Shown here: positions 7,235 to 15,478 of the stretch, piece after piece
Numbering within the stretch: position 1 is the first letter of the stretch
Layout of the letters: each line of letters opens with the position of its first letter
Source: Solibacteraceae bacterium
GTDB lineage: Bacteria; Acidobacteriota; Terriglobia; Bryobacterales; Bryobacteraceae
NCBI GenBank assembly: GCA_026984795.1
Contig: JALSRK010000028.1
Coordinates: forward strand, 1 to 64,000
Reading direction: 5' to 3'
DNA length: 64,000 nucleotides
Notes under the pieces: generated by a model
The model's input: the letters and a program-made list of their open reading frames with translations, nothing else
Database searches by the model: none
Told to the model about the DNA's origin: nothing
Program-made: the position numbers and the translations under genes

Positions 7235-10200
7235 ATGACAGTTTCGAAAACGAACTGGTTTCTTCTGGTGGGCCTGGGCGCCCTGGTCTGGATGATGGCC
7301 GCCGCCCCGGCCCGGGCTCAGGATCCCAGGGCGACGTTCACCGGACTGGTGACAGACGCCACTGGGGCGGTCATCCCGGACGCGAAGGTGACCGCGATCA
7401 ATGAAGCTACGGGAGTGGCGATCTCCACGACCACGAACGAAGTCGGCAACTATGCGATCCCGTTCCTGCCGATCGGAACGTACACGCTCACCGCCGAGGC
7501 CCCGGGCTTCAAGAAATACTCCCGGTCCGGCATTCGGCTTCGGGTCACGGAAGTCGCCGAAGTGGATATCGCTCTGGAACTGGGCGACGTCACTGAGACG
7601 ATCGAGGTGAGTTCTACTGCTCCACTCCTCGATACAGTAGGCGCGACGCTCGGCCAGGTGGTCGATCAGAGGCGGATTACCGAGCTGCCTCTGTATGCCG
7701 GCAACCCCCTGGAGCTGATCTTCATCACGCCAGGGATGGTCAATCCCCGTGCGACGATGCCGCGCCAGCACGCCCCCTGGAACAACCTCCGGGTGGAGTC
7801 CAACGGCAACGCCGGCAGAAGCAATGACTTCACGATCGACGGGGTCCCCAACACATTTCCGAACCAGGGCGGCGACGGCGTGCGGCCGGCCTTCAGCCCT
7901 CCCACCACCGCCGTGAGCGAGTTCCGGATCGAGACCAGCCCGTTCGACGCCAGCGTCGGCCACGCTATCGGCGCCTCGATCAACGTGAGCACGAAGAGCG
8001 GCACTAACAAGTTCCACGGCGGCGCGCATTGGTATCACAAGAACAGCTCCTTGGCGGCGCCCAGCTTCTTCGACAACCGCTACGGCGCCGGGAAGCCGGT
8101 GTGGCGGTTCAACCGCTACGGGGCTGATATCGGCGGGCCCGTCCTGCTGCCGAAGTACGACGGACGAAACAGGACCTTTTTCTTTTACACATACGAGGGC
8201 AACAAGTGGGACATCCCCGAACCCCACACCGACACCGTACCCGTTCCGGCGCAGCGCAACGGCGACTTCTCGCAACTGCTTCAGCTCGGCAGCGAGTATC
8301 AGATCTACAACCCGTACTCGGCCCGGCCGGAGCCGGGCGGCCGTCTGCGCCGGGACCCGTTCCCCGGCAATATCGTCCCGAAGAGCTTGTTCGACGCCGC
8401 CGGCTTCAACATCGCCAATCTCTACCCGATGCCGAATCAGCCCGGCACGGCCGACGGTGAGGACAATTACTTCACGCCGGCGGTGGCCTCGGAAGACTAC
8501 TACGTCCACCTGGTCCGAATCGACCACGTCTTCAACGACGCCAACCGCATCTTCGTGCGCTTCCAATACGACAACTGGGTTGAGGACCAGTTGCGGCGCC
8601 TCGGTCCGAACAACCCGGCCTCCGGCGTCTACACGAAAGCCAGGAACAAAGGACTCGCCCTCGATTACGTGCGCGTCCTGAACCCGATGACCGTGTTCAA
8701 CTTCCGTTACGGGCTCACCTATCAGATCCGCTCGGACAACCGGGTCAGCCAGGGGATCGATTTGACGTCGCTCGGTTTCTCCGAGAATCTGACCCGGTGG
8801 ATCGACCGGAAGTTCGCCACCATTCCTTACACCCGGACCGACGGTTATGCCCGCATCTCCCGCTTCTGGGACGGCGACGGATACAACACCGGACTCACCC
8901 ACAGCTTCAACGGCAACTTCACGCACATGCACGGCAAGCACAACATGAAGTTCGGCGTCAGCTTTCGCGCCTACCGGGCCAACGGCAACCGCTTCCCCTT
9001 CGCTACTTCTCCGTTCTTCCGGAACCGCAATACGTTCACCCGAGGACCGCTGGACAGCTCCGGCGGCTCGCCCATCGGCCAGGCCATGGCGGCGCTACTC
9101 ATGGGGCTGCCCAGCAGCGGCTACATGGAGCTGGAGCCCAGCTACGCGATGAACGGCCCGTCGCTCGGGCTCTATTTCCAGGACGACTGGAAGGTGACGC
9201 CGAAGCTCACCGTCAACCTCGGCCTCCGTTGGGAATACGACTTGCCCGTGACCGAACGCTACGACCGGCTGGTGGACAGTTTCGCCGCCGACGTCTCGAA
9301 CCCCATCGAGGAGCAGGCCCGGGCCAACTACGCCCAGAACCCGATCCCGGAGATCGCTCCTGAGGACTTCCGGGTGCTCGGTGGACTCACCTGGGTGACC
9401 CAGACCGGGTCGCGCACACCGTTCGGACGAGACAAGACCAACTTCATGCCCCGTATCGGCCTCGCTTACCAGCTCACGCCGAGGACCGTGCTGCGGGCCG
9501 GCTACGGCATCTTCTACGACACGGTGGGGGTGAACCGAACCCGGGCGATCCAGATCGGCTACTCGCAGTCCACGCCTGTGCAGGTGACCCTCGACGGCGG
9601 CGAGACCTTCGTCACCACCATGTCGGACCCGTTCCCCGACGGCTTGCTGCAGCCCGCGGGGCCGGACGGCGGCCTGAGGACGAACCTCGGCCAGTCGCTC
9701 CGCTACTACCGCGGCCGGCGGCACAATCCCTACGCGCAGCGCTGGAGTTTCGGCTTGCAACAGTTGCTGCCGGGGCAGTTCCTCATCGAAGCCACCTACG
9801 TCGGCAACCGGGGGACGCGGCTGGAAACGGCGCGGGAGATGAACGCGATCCCGGCCCGGTACCTCAGCCGCGAGTTCTTCCGCGACCAGGAGACGATCGA
9901 CTATCTGTCGGAGAGGTTCCCGAATCCCTTCTACGGTACCGACCCGATATTCGGCTCGAAGATCGAGCGTGCTGACTTGCTGAGGCCCTACCCGCATTTC
10001 GGAAGCATTCAGTACGACGACAACGTCGGCTACTCCTGGTATCACGCCCTGCAGGCGCGGATCGAGAAACGGTTCTCCCACGGGGTCACTTTCCAGCTCG
10101 CTTACACCTTCTCCAAGTTCATGGAGGCGATGGAGTTTCTGAATGGCGCGGACCCGATGCCGTACGAATCCCTGGCCAGCTCAGACCGTCCCCAGATCAT

Positions 10201-10720
10201 CTCCATCACCGGAATCTGGGAGCTGCCTTTCGGGCGCGGCCGGCAGGTGGGAACCAACATGTCCCGCGCCTTGGACACCCTCGTGGGCGGCTGGCAACTG
10301 GGCGTAATCTACCGCTACCAGTCCGGCGAGCCGCTCGAGTTCGGCGACGCGATCTTCATCGGCGACATCAAGGACATCTACCTGCCGCCGGACCAGAGGA
10401 CGGTAGACCGCTGGTTCAACGTCGATGCCGGCTTCAACCGTAACCGGGGCGAGCAGCGGGCTTACAACCTGCGGCGCTTCCCGCTGCGGTTCGGGCATGT
10501 CCGCGGCGCCGGCCAGAACCGGTGGGATATCTCGCTCAAGAAGAACTTCCAGTTGACCGAAGCCCTCCGCCTGGAGTTCCGCGCCGAAGCCATCAACGCG
10601 ATGAACCATCCGATCTTCCGGGCTCCGCGCACTGATCCGACGCGGTCGAACTTCGGGCGCGTCACCGGGGTCGCCTGGCCGGGACGTGAGTTCCAGTTGG
10701 CTTTGAAGCTTCGGTTCTGA
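7235..10720 (+). CDS. Oar-like TonB-dependent receptor with carboxypeptidase-regulatory domain
   Basis: An outer-membrane protein of about 1161 residues. A signal peptide (hydrophobic LLVGLGALVWMMAAA, cleavage after ARA) is followed by a carboxypeptidase-regulatory-like domain (about 30-115; FTGLVTDATGAVIPDAKV, NEVGNYAIPFLPIGTYTLTA), a plug region (VDQRRITELPLYAGNP, then a DFTIDGVPN segment) and a long beta-barrel ending in LKLRF with a terminal aromatic residue. This architecture is typical of the expanded Acidobacterial receptors that import oligosaccharides or other large ligands with TonB energy. A TTG at 7232 is in frame, but GAGGTG at 7225-7230 places the ATG at 7235 better. No SusD-like partner follows. 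An intrinsic terminator lies just downstream, so the receptor may be transcribed partly apart from the enzymes behind it. Confidence 0.9.
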   Translation: MTVSKTNWFLLVGLGALVWMMAAAPARAQDPRATFTGLVTDATGAVIPDAKVTAINEATGVAISTTTNEVGNYAIPFLPIGTYTLTAEAPGFKKYSRSGIRLRVTEVAEVDIALELGDVTETIEVSSTAPLLDTVGATLGQVVDQRRITELPLYAGNPLELIFITPGMVNPRATMPRQHAPWNNLRVESNGNAGRSNDFTIDGVPNTFPNQGGDGVRPAFSPPTTAVSEFRIETSPFDASVGHAIGASINVSTKSGTNKFHGGAHWYHKNSSLAAPSFFDNRYGAGKPVWRFNRYGADIGGPVLLPKYDGRNRTFFFYTYEGNKWDIPEPHTDTVPVPAQRNGDFSQLLQLGSEYQIYNPYSARPEPGGRLRRDPFPGNIVPKSLFDAAGFNIANLYPMPNQPGTADGEDNYFTPAVASEDYYVHLVRIDHVFNDANRIFVRFQYDNWVEDQLRRLGPNNPASGVYTKARNKGLALDYVRVLNPMTVFNFRYGLTYQIRSDNRVSQGIDLTSLGFSENLTRWIDRKFATIPYTRTDGYARISRFWDGDGYNTGLTHSFNGNFTHMHGKHNMKFGVSFRAYRANGNRFPFATSPFFRNRNTFTRGPLDSSGGSPIGQAMAALLMGLPSSGYMELEPSYAMNGPSLGLYFQDDWKVTPKLTVNLGLRWEYDLPVTERYDRLVDSFAADVSNPIEEQARANYAQNPIPEIAPEDFRVLGGLTWVTQTGSRTPFGRDKTNFMPRIGLAYQLTPRTVLRAGYGIFYDTVGVNRTRAIQIGYSQSTPVQVTLDGGETFVTTMSDPFPDGLLQPAGPDGGLRTNLGQSLRYYRGRRHNPYAQRWSFGLQQLLPGQFLIEATYVGNRGTRLETAREMNAIPARYLSREFFRDQETIDYLSERFPNPFYGTDPIFGSKIERADLLRPYPHFGSIQYDDNVGYSWYHALQARIEKRFSHGVTFQLAYTFSKFMEAMEFLNGADPMPYESLASSDRPQIISITGIWELPFGRGRQVGTNMSRALDTLVGGWQLGVIYRYQSGEPLEFGDAIFIGDIKDIYLPPDQRTVDRWFNVDAGFNRNRGEQRAYNLRRFPLRFGHVRGAGQNRWDISLKKNFQLTEALRLEFRAEAINAMNHPIFRAPRTDPTRSNFGRVTGVAWPGREFQLALKLRF

Positions 10721-10741
10721 TCCGTTCCCCCCTGGCGGTAG

Positions 10742-10783
10742 CGAGGCCCGCCGGCGGACCCCTGTGGCGGGCCTCGATCTTTT
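10742..10783 (+). terminator. Intrinsic terminator after the TonB-dependent receptor gene
   Basis: A perfect 11-bp stem (CGAGGCCCGCC at 10742-10752 with GGCGGGCCTCG at 10766-10776), a 13-base loop and a T-rich tail (ATCTTTT, ending at 10783) form a textbook rho-independent terminator 22 bases after the receptor stop. It also argues against the upstream GTG at 10764 as start of the next gene, since that codon lies inside the hairpin. Confidence 0.85.
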
Positions 10784-10829
10784 CGCCGTGACTGGATCGA
10801 ATCGCGGCAGAAAGCGGTGGGTTGTTCTC

Positions 10830-11930
10830 ATGAGACTGGCTATCTTGCCGACGGCGGTCGGGTTCCTCGTCTCGGTTGCGGCGCCGTGGAACGTCTTCGC
10901 TCAATCGCGAGACCTCCTCCTGCGGGACTGGACGCCGAGAAGCCAAATGGTGGTCGAGAAGACCGAGATCCTCGAGCCGAGGTTCCCGGTCATCGACATT
11001 CACAACCATCTCGGAGACCTCGACAAAGCCGAAGAGCACCTTGCGGAAATGGACAAGGCCGGCGTCTGGAAGTGCGTGAGTCTCGACGCCAGGTCCGCCG
11101 GCGACTTCTACAAGGAACACCTCCGCGTGTCCCACTCCGTCGCCAAAGAACGCTTTGTGCTGTTCTTTCGGCCGGACTTCAGCAAGATCGACGAACCGGA
11201 CTTCGGCCGGCGGGAAGCTGAGAAGCTCGAGGAGGCCGTCCGGATGGGTGCGCGGGGTTTGAAGATCGCCAAGTCTCTCGGCCTGACCATCAAAGACCGG
11301 ACCGGCCGGCTGGTGCCGGTCGATGATCCCCGTCTCGACCCGATCTGGGCCAAGTGCGGCGAGCTGGGCATCCCGGTGATGATCCACGTCTCGGACCCGA
11401 AGGCCTTCTTCGCCCCGTTGGACCGTTTCAACGAACGATGGGACGCCCTTCACCTCCGGCCCGACTGGCTCTTCTACGGCGACCGGTTCCCCTCGAAGGA
11501 AGAGCTCCTCGAACAGCGCAACCGCGTCATCGCCCGCCACCCGGAGACCATCTTCATCGGCGCCCACTTCGGGAACCTTCCGGAGGAGCTGCACCAGGTG
11601 GCCAAGTGGCTGGACGTCTACCCCAACTTCTACGTGGACATCGACGCCCGGATGGGCGAGCTGGGCCGCCAACCGTACACGGCGCGCAGGTTCATGATCC
11701 ACTACCAGGACAGGATCCTGTTCGGGACCGACACGCCGCCCAACGCCGAGGCCTACCGCGTCTACTACCGGTTCCTGGAAACCGACGATGAATACTTCGA
11801 TCCGAACCCCGCCCACCCTTACCAGGGCCGGTGGATGGTTTACGGCCTTTACTTGCCGGACGAGGTGCTCGAGAAGATTTACAACAAGAACGCCCTGAGG
11901 ATCTTCGCGAAGTTCCGGGGCGCCGAATGA
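10830..11930 (+). CDS. Exported amidohydrolase-2 family metal-dependent hydrolase
   Basis: A 366-residue protein with a signal peptide (about residues 1-25, ending VFAQS) and an amidohydrolase-2 TIM barrel. Likely metal ligands and catalytic residues are the HxH pair in VIDIHNHLG (H58, H60), H186 in PVMIHVSD, H246 in IGAHFGN and D301 in LFGTDTP. The family includes lactonases acting on sugar or pyrone lactones and decarboxylases of aromatic acids. The first fits a glycan locus but cannot be chosen from sequence. Export of this family is unusual enough to note. The ATG at 10830 gives the signal peptide; the in-frame GTG at 10764 falls in a terminator. The stop overlaps an ATGA with an alternative start of the next gene, so the two are co-translated. 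Confidence 0.83.
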   Translation: MRLAILPTAVGFLVSVAAPWNVFAQSRDLLLRDWTPRSQMVVEKTEILEPRFPVIDIHNHLGDLDKAEEHLAEMDKAGVWKCVSLDARSAGDFYKEHLRVSHSVAKERFVLFFRPDFSKIDEPDFGRREAEKLEEAVRMGARGLKIAKSLGLTIKDRTGRLVPVDDPRLDPIWAKCGELGIPVMIHVSDPKAFFAPLDRFNERWDALHLRPDWLFYGDRFPSKEELLEQRNRVIARHPETIFIGAHFGNLPEELHQVAKWLDVYPNFYVDIDARMGELGRQPYTARRFMIHYQDRILFGTDTPPNAEAYRVYYRFLETDDEYFDPNPAHPYQGRWMVYGLYLPDEVLEKIYNKNALRIFAKFRGAE

Positions 11931-11941
11931 GGAGACCAACG

Positions 11942-13297
11942 ATGAACCACCGATTTGACCGCAGACAGTTCCTCGGGCTCGCCGGAGCCGCCGCGGCGGC
12001 AGCGGCACAGTCTTCCCCGCAGGCTCCTTCCTGGGCCGTCCAGCAGCCGATCCGGGACCGTCCGATCCGGCTCGGGTTCGTCGGCGTAGGCGACCGAGGC
12101 TCGTACCACCTCGACGCAGCTTTGGGGATCGACGGCGTCGAAATCCCCGCCATCTGCGACATCGCGCCCCACTACCTCCACCGCGCCAAGCGCTGGATCG
12201 AGGAAGCCGGCAAGCCCACGCCCAGACTCTACGGGCGGACCCGGACCGATTTCGAGCGGATGTGCGCCGAGGAAGACCTGGATTGCATCATCTGCGCCAC
12301 CTCGTGGGAATGGCACGCTCCCGTGCTGCTGGCCGCCATGCGCAACGGCAAGAACGCCGTGAGCGAGGTGCCCCTGGTGATCACTCTGGACGAGGCCTGG
12401 GAAGTGGTCGAGACCGCCGAAAAGACCGGCAAGTGGGCCACGCTCGGCTTCAAGCCGGTCAACTCCACCCTTTCGAACATGGTCTACCAGGGCCTCTTCG
12501 GCGAGATCATCCATTGCGAGGACGGTTATCTGCACGACCTTCGCCGGGTGAAGTTCGATCCCGATCGCGAGCCGTGGCGCCTCTACCACTCGGTGACCCG
12601 CAACGGGAATCTCTACCCGGACCACCCCACCTGCAGGATGATGCCCTTGATGGACATCAACCACGGCGACCGGTTCGAGTACCTTGTGTCGGTGAGTTCA
12701 AGAGCCGTCTCGCTGAACCAATTCGCCGATCTGATGTATGGCCCGGAGCACCCCTACGCCAAGCAGAAGATGAAGCAGGGCGACTACAACTGCACGCTGC
12801 TGCGCACCGCCGGCGGCAAGGTGTTCACGCTCAACTTCGATACCAACACCCCGCATCCGCGCGGACACATGCGGGTCCAGGGCACCAAGGGCGTCTTCTT
12901 CCGGCCGGCGCGCTCGATGCCCGAACTGATCTATCTGGACGGGATTTCGCCGGAAGAGCACGAATGGGAGCCGGCCAAGAAGTACCTCGAGGAATACGAA
13001 CACCCGCTGCTCAAGGCATACAAACCCAAGCCCCGCAAGCACGCCATCCGCGGCCACGGCGGCGCCCAGCGGACTACGCCGTTCAGTTGGCACCGGCTGA
13101 TCCTGGCCTTACGGGAAGGCCGTGTAACGGACTTCGACGTCTACGATTCGGTCACCTCGAGTGCAATCAGTCCGCTGTCGGAGATGTCCGTAGCCAAAGG
13201 CGGCCAGCCTGTCGAGTTCCCTGACTTCACCAAGGGAGCCTGGAAGACGAGGCTGCCGGTCGAGGAGGCATATCGTCAGAGTCTGACATCGGGATAA
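11942..13297 (+). CDS. TAT-exported Gfo/Idh/MocA-fold protein, GH109-like
   Basis: A 451-residue protein with a twin-arginine signal (DRRQFLGLAG, then an Ala run) and an N-terminal Rossmann domain (RLGFVGVGDRG at 43-53, ICDI at 71-74). From memory of the family, several stretches match GH109 NAD-dependent alpha-N-acetylgalactosaminidases rather than ordinary sugar dehydrogenases: SWEWH (121-125), QGLFGE (183-188), GYLHDLR (195-201), LYPDH (224-228), VQGTKG (312-317) and GHGG (371-374). GH109 proteins are also TAT-exported. The segment after GHGG and the loop near 165-175 look different, so specificity may have changed. A plain oxidoreductase is the alternative. GAGGAG at 11929-11934, 7 bases before the ATG at 11942, decides the start; an upstream ATG at 11927 is in frame but lacks this site. 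Confidence 0.8.
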   Translation: MNHRFDRRQFLGLAGAAAAAAAQSSPQAPSWAVQQPIRDRPIRLGFVGVGDRGSYHLDAALGIDGVEIPAICDIAPHYLHRAKRWIEEAGKPTPRLYGRTRTDFERMCAEEDLDCIICATSWEWHAPVLLAAMRNGKNAVSEVPLVITLDEAWEVVETAEKTGKWATLGFKPVNSTLSNMVYQGLFGEIIHCEDGYLHDLRRVKFDPDREPWRLYHSVTRNGNLYPDHPTCRMMPLMDINHGDRFEYLVSVSSRAVSLNQFADLMYGPEHPYAKQKMKQGDYNCTLLRTAGGKVFTLNFDTNTPHPRGHMRVQGTKGVFFRPARSMPELIYLDGISPEEHEWEPAKKYLEEYEHPLLKAYKPKPRKHAIRGHGGAQRTTPFSWHRLILALREGRVTDFDVYDSVTSSAISPLSEMSVAKGGQPVEFPDFTKGAWKTRLPVEEAYRQSLTSG

Positions 13298-13325
13298 GCT
13301 GATTCGCCGGAAGGAGGGCTGCACG

Positions 13326-15413
13326 ATGAGAAGCCGAGTCCTGCTGTTGATGTGGCTCCCCCTGCTGACCTTGACGTCGGGGGGCGCTCTTTTCGCTCAA
13401 GGCTCCTCCGCTCAGCGCCAGCAGCCTGAGTGGTTCGGCGACGGCGTCGTCATGGCCGGCAACTGGGAGCCTCTGATCTTCCGCACCCGCCGCGGTCACT
13501 ATCTCCGGGAGGACTATGTCGAACGCTACAAGAGGGAGCACACCGAAGAGACGGTCCGCAGGCTGGCCGAGCAAGGCGTCAACTACGTTCAGACCCACTT
13601 CTACAAGGGTTTCGGGCTGAAGGCCGAGGCCGAGGACATCGAATACGCCAAGAAGCTGCGAGCCCTCTGCAAGAAGTACGGCATTCGCGTCGGCCTCTAC
13701 ATCGGCGGCGTGATGGCCTACGAGACCCTGTTTCTCGAAGCGCCCGAAGCCAAGGAGTGGATCCGCCGCGACGAGAACGGCAAGCCCTTGTACTACTGGG
13801 ACGAGCAGACGTTCCGCTACAAGCCCAACTTCTTCCACGCCGGCTTCCAGGCCTACATGAAGGGCATCGTCCGGGCCGCTATCGAGCAGTTGGAGCCCGA
13901 CGCGCTCTTCTTCGACAACTTCAACCTGGACCGCGATCCGCTCTCGGACCATTCCGAGTACACCGCGCGACTCTTCCGCGAATTCCTTCGCGCCAAGTAC
14001 ACTCCCGAGGAGCTGAAGGGCCGGATCGGGTTTTCGGACCTGCGCGAGGTCAAGGTCCCGGAGTTCAAACTGGCCCAAGATCCCTTCGAGATGCGCGTCG
14101 TGCGCAGTCCGATGTTCCAGGAGTGGATCGATTTCCGCAACGACCGCCTGGCGGCGTATTTCCGCACCCTCGCCGATTACGCTCGCGAGCTCGATCCGGA
14201 CATCGTCATCGGCCTGAACATCGGGGGCGTCACCGATGACAACCGCCTTGCCTGGGGCGTCGATTTTTCCCGTCTGCTGCCCCAAGCCGACTTCTTTTTC
14301 AGCGAGGAGTCCGATACTGCGCAATGGACGGCGGACGAGGTTCTGACCTCTTTGATCCGCTCCTATAAGATCGCCGGACTCTTCGGCAACCGCCTGATCG
14401 CTTACACGAGCGGCTGGCTCGCCGATCGCCAGCGCACCGCCCCCACCCAGCTCTACATCGGTGAGGCCCTGGCCTTCGGCAGCCAGGCCGGGATGGTCTG
14501 CTGGATGGAGGAAGACGGCACGTTCATCCGGCCGGATTCCCGCGTCTACATCGACTTCTTCCGCCGCCACAAAGATCTGTACCGGGACACCCGCAGCGTG
14601 GCCGACGTCGCCGTGCTTCGGTCTTTCCCCTCGATGGCCTACAACAACGACACGCCCCTGTTCAGCACCATGCTCTTCGAGCAGACCCTGATTCAGAAGC
14701 GCGTGCCGTTCGAGATCGTCTTCGACTCGACCTTGAAAGACCTCTCCCGCTACAAGGTGCTCGTGCTGGCCGACCAGGAGTCCATCGGAGACGGGGAACT
14801 CGAGCTGATACGGGCGTTCGTCCGCAACGGCGGGGGCCTGGTGGCTGTCGGCACTTCGACGATCTACACTGAGCGCCGCATCCGCCGGCTCGACTTCGGC
14901 CTGAGCGACCTGTTCGGCTGCCACTATCCTTACGACGGCGACCGCCCGTCTTCCACCGTCAGGAACACTTACGGGAAAGGGCGGGTGGTCTACATTCCCC
15001 GGATTCGGCCTTCGGTCCCCCCGCCGCCGAAAGGATTCAACGGCACGATCCCCGCCAAGTACTGGAAGCTGCCCGCCAACGCCGGAGAACTCTACACCGC
15101 GGTGAAGTGGGCGTCCGGCGGCGCTTTGAGCCTCGAGGCCGATGCGCCGGATTCAGTAGCGGCGGAGCTGCGCCGGCGCCCGGACGGCGCCTACGTCCTG
15201 CACCTGCTCGACTACGACACCGGCGCCGAGCACGAAAACCTGGACGTGAGGCTGCGGTTGCTGGAAGCCGCGGAGAGCTACCGGGTGACGCTGCGCTCGC
15301 CGGACTTCGACGAAGAGATCCGGCTGGAGCCGAAGGTCGCTGATGGACGGCTGACGTTCCGCGTCCCACACTTGAAGACCTACGATGTGATCCTCATCGA
15401 GCCGCAACCGTGA
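13326..15413 (+). CDS. Secreted GH42-like glycoside hydrolase (hypothetical glycosyl hydrolase type)
   Basis: A 695-residue protein with a signal peptide (about 1-25, LLLMWLPLLTLTSGGALFAQ). Residues ~60-400 read as a TIM barrel: a HFYKGFGLKAEAEDIEYAKKL strand-helix unit, a KKYGIRVGLYIGG unit and ALFFDNFNLD, the last with acidic residues at a strand end where a catalytic acid would sit. Residues ~410-560 resemble the glutamine-amidotransferase-like trimerisation domain of GH42 beta-galactosidases (YKVLVLADQESIGDGELELI, then FVRNGGGLVAVG). A beta-sandwich closes the protein. It resembles poorly characterised hypothetical glycosyl hydrolase families next to GH42. A good Shine-Dalgarno (GGAAGGAGGG) precedes the ATG, and the stop overlaps a possible GTG of the next gene. 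The substrate is unknown. Confidence 0.75.
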   Translation: MRSRVLLLMWLPLLTLTSGGALFAQGSSAQRQQPEWFGDGVVMAGNWEPLIFRTRRGHYLREDYVERYKREHTEETVRRLAEQGVNYVQTHFYKGFGLKAEAEDIEYAKKLRALCKKYGIRVGLYIGGVMAYETLFLEAPEAKEWIRRDENGKPLYYWDEQTFRYKPNFFHAGFQAYMKGIVRAAIEQLEPDALFFDNFNLDRDPLSDHSEYTARLFREFLRAKYTPEELKGRIGFSDLREVKVPEFKLAQDPFEMRVVRSPMFQEWIDFRNDRLAAYFRTLADYARELDPDIVIGLNIGGVTDDNRLAWGVDFSRLLPQADFFFSEESDTAQWTADEVLTSLIRSYKIAGLFGNRLIAYTSGWLADRQRTAPTQLYIGEALAFGSQAGMVCWMEEDGTFIRPDSRVYIDFFRRHKDLYRDTRSVADVAVLRSFPSMAYNNDTPLFSTMLFEQTLIQKRVPFEIVFDSTLKDLSRYKVLVLADQESIGDGELELIRAFVRNGGGLVAVGTSTIYTERRIRRLDFGLSDLFGCHYPYDGDRPSSTVRNTYGKGRVVYIPRIRPSVPPPPKGFNGTIPAKYWKLPANAGELYTAVKWASGGALSLEADAPDSVAAELRRRPDGAYVLHLLDYDTGAEHENLDVRLRLLEAAESYRVTLRSPDFDEEIRLEPKVADGRLTFRVPHLKTYDVILIEPQP

Positions 15414-15478
15414 AGCCCTCGGCCCGGGTTACGAGGGAAGCGGGCCGCGGTTGCGCGCCTGCGGTCTTCGGGAAGACG

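Noticed and set aside
10764-10829. Upstream GTG start for the amidohydrolase
   Set aside because: The codon lies inside the terminator hairpin and would place 22 extra residues before the signal peptide.
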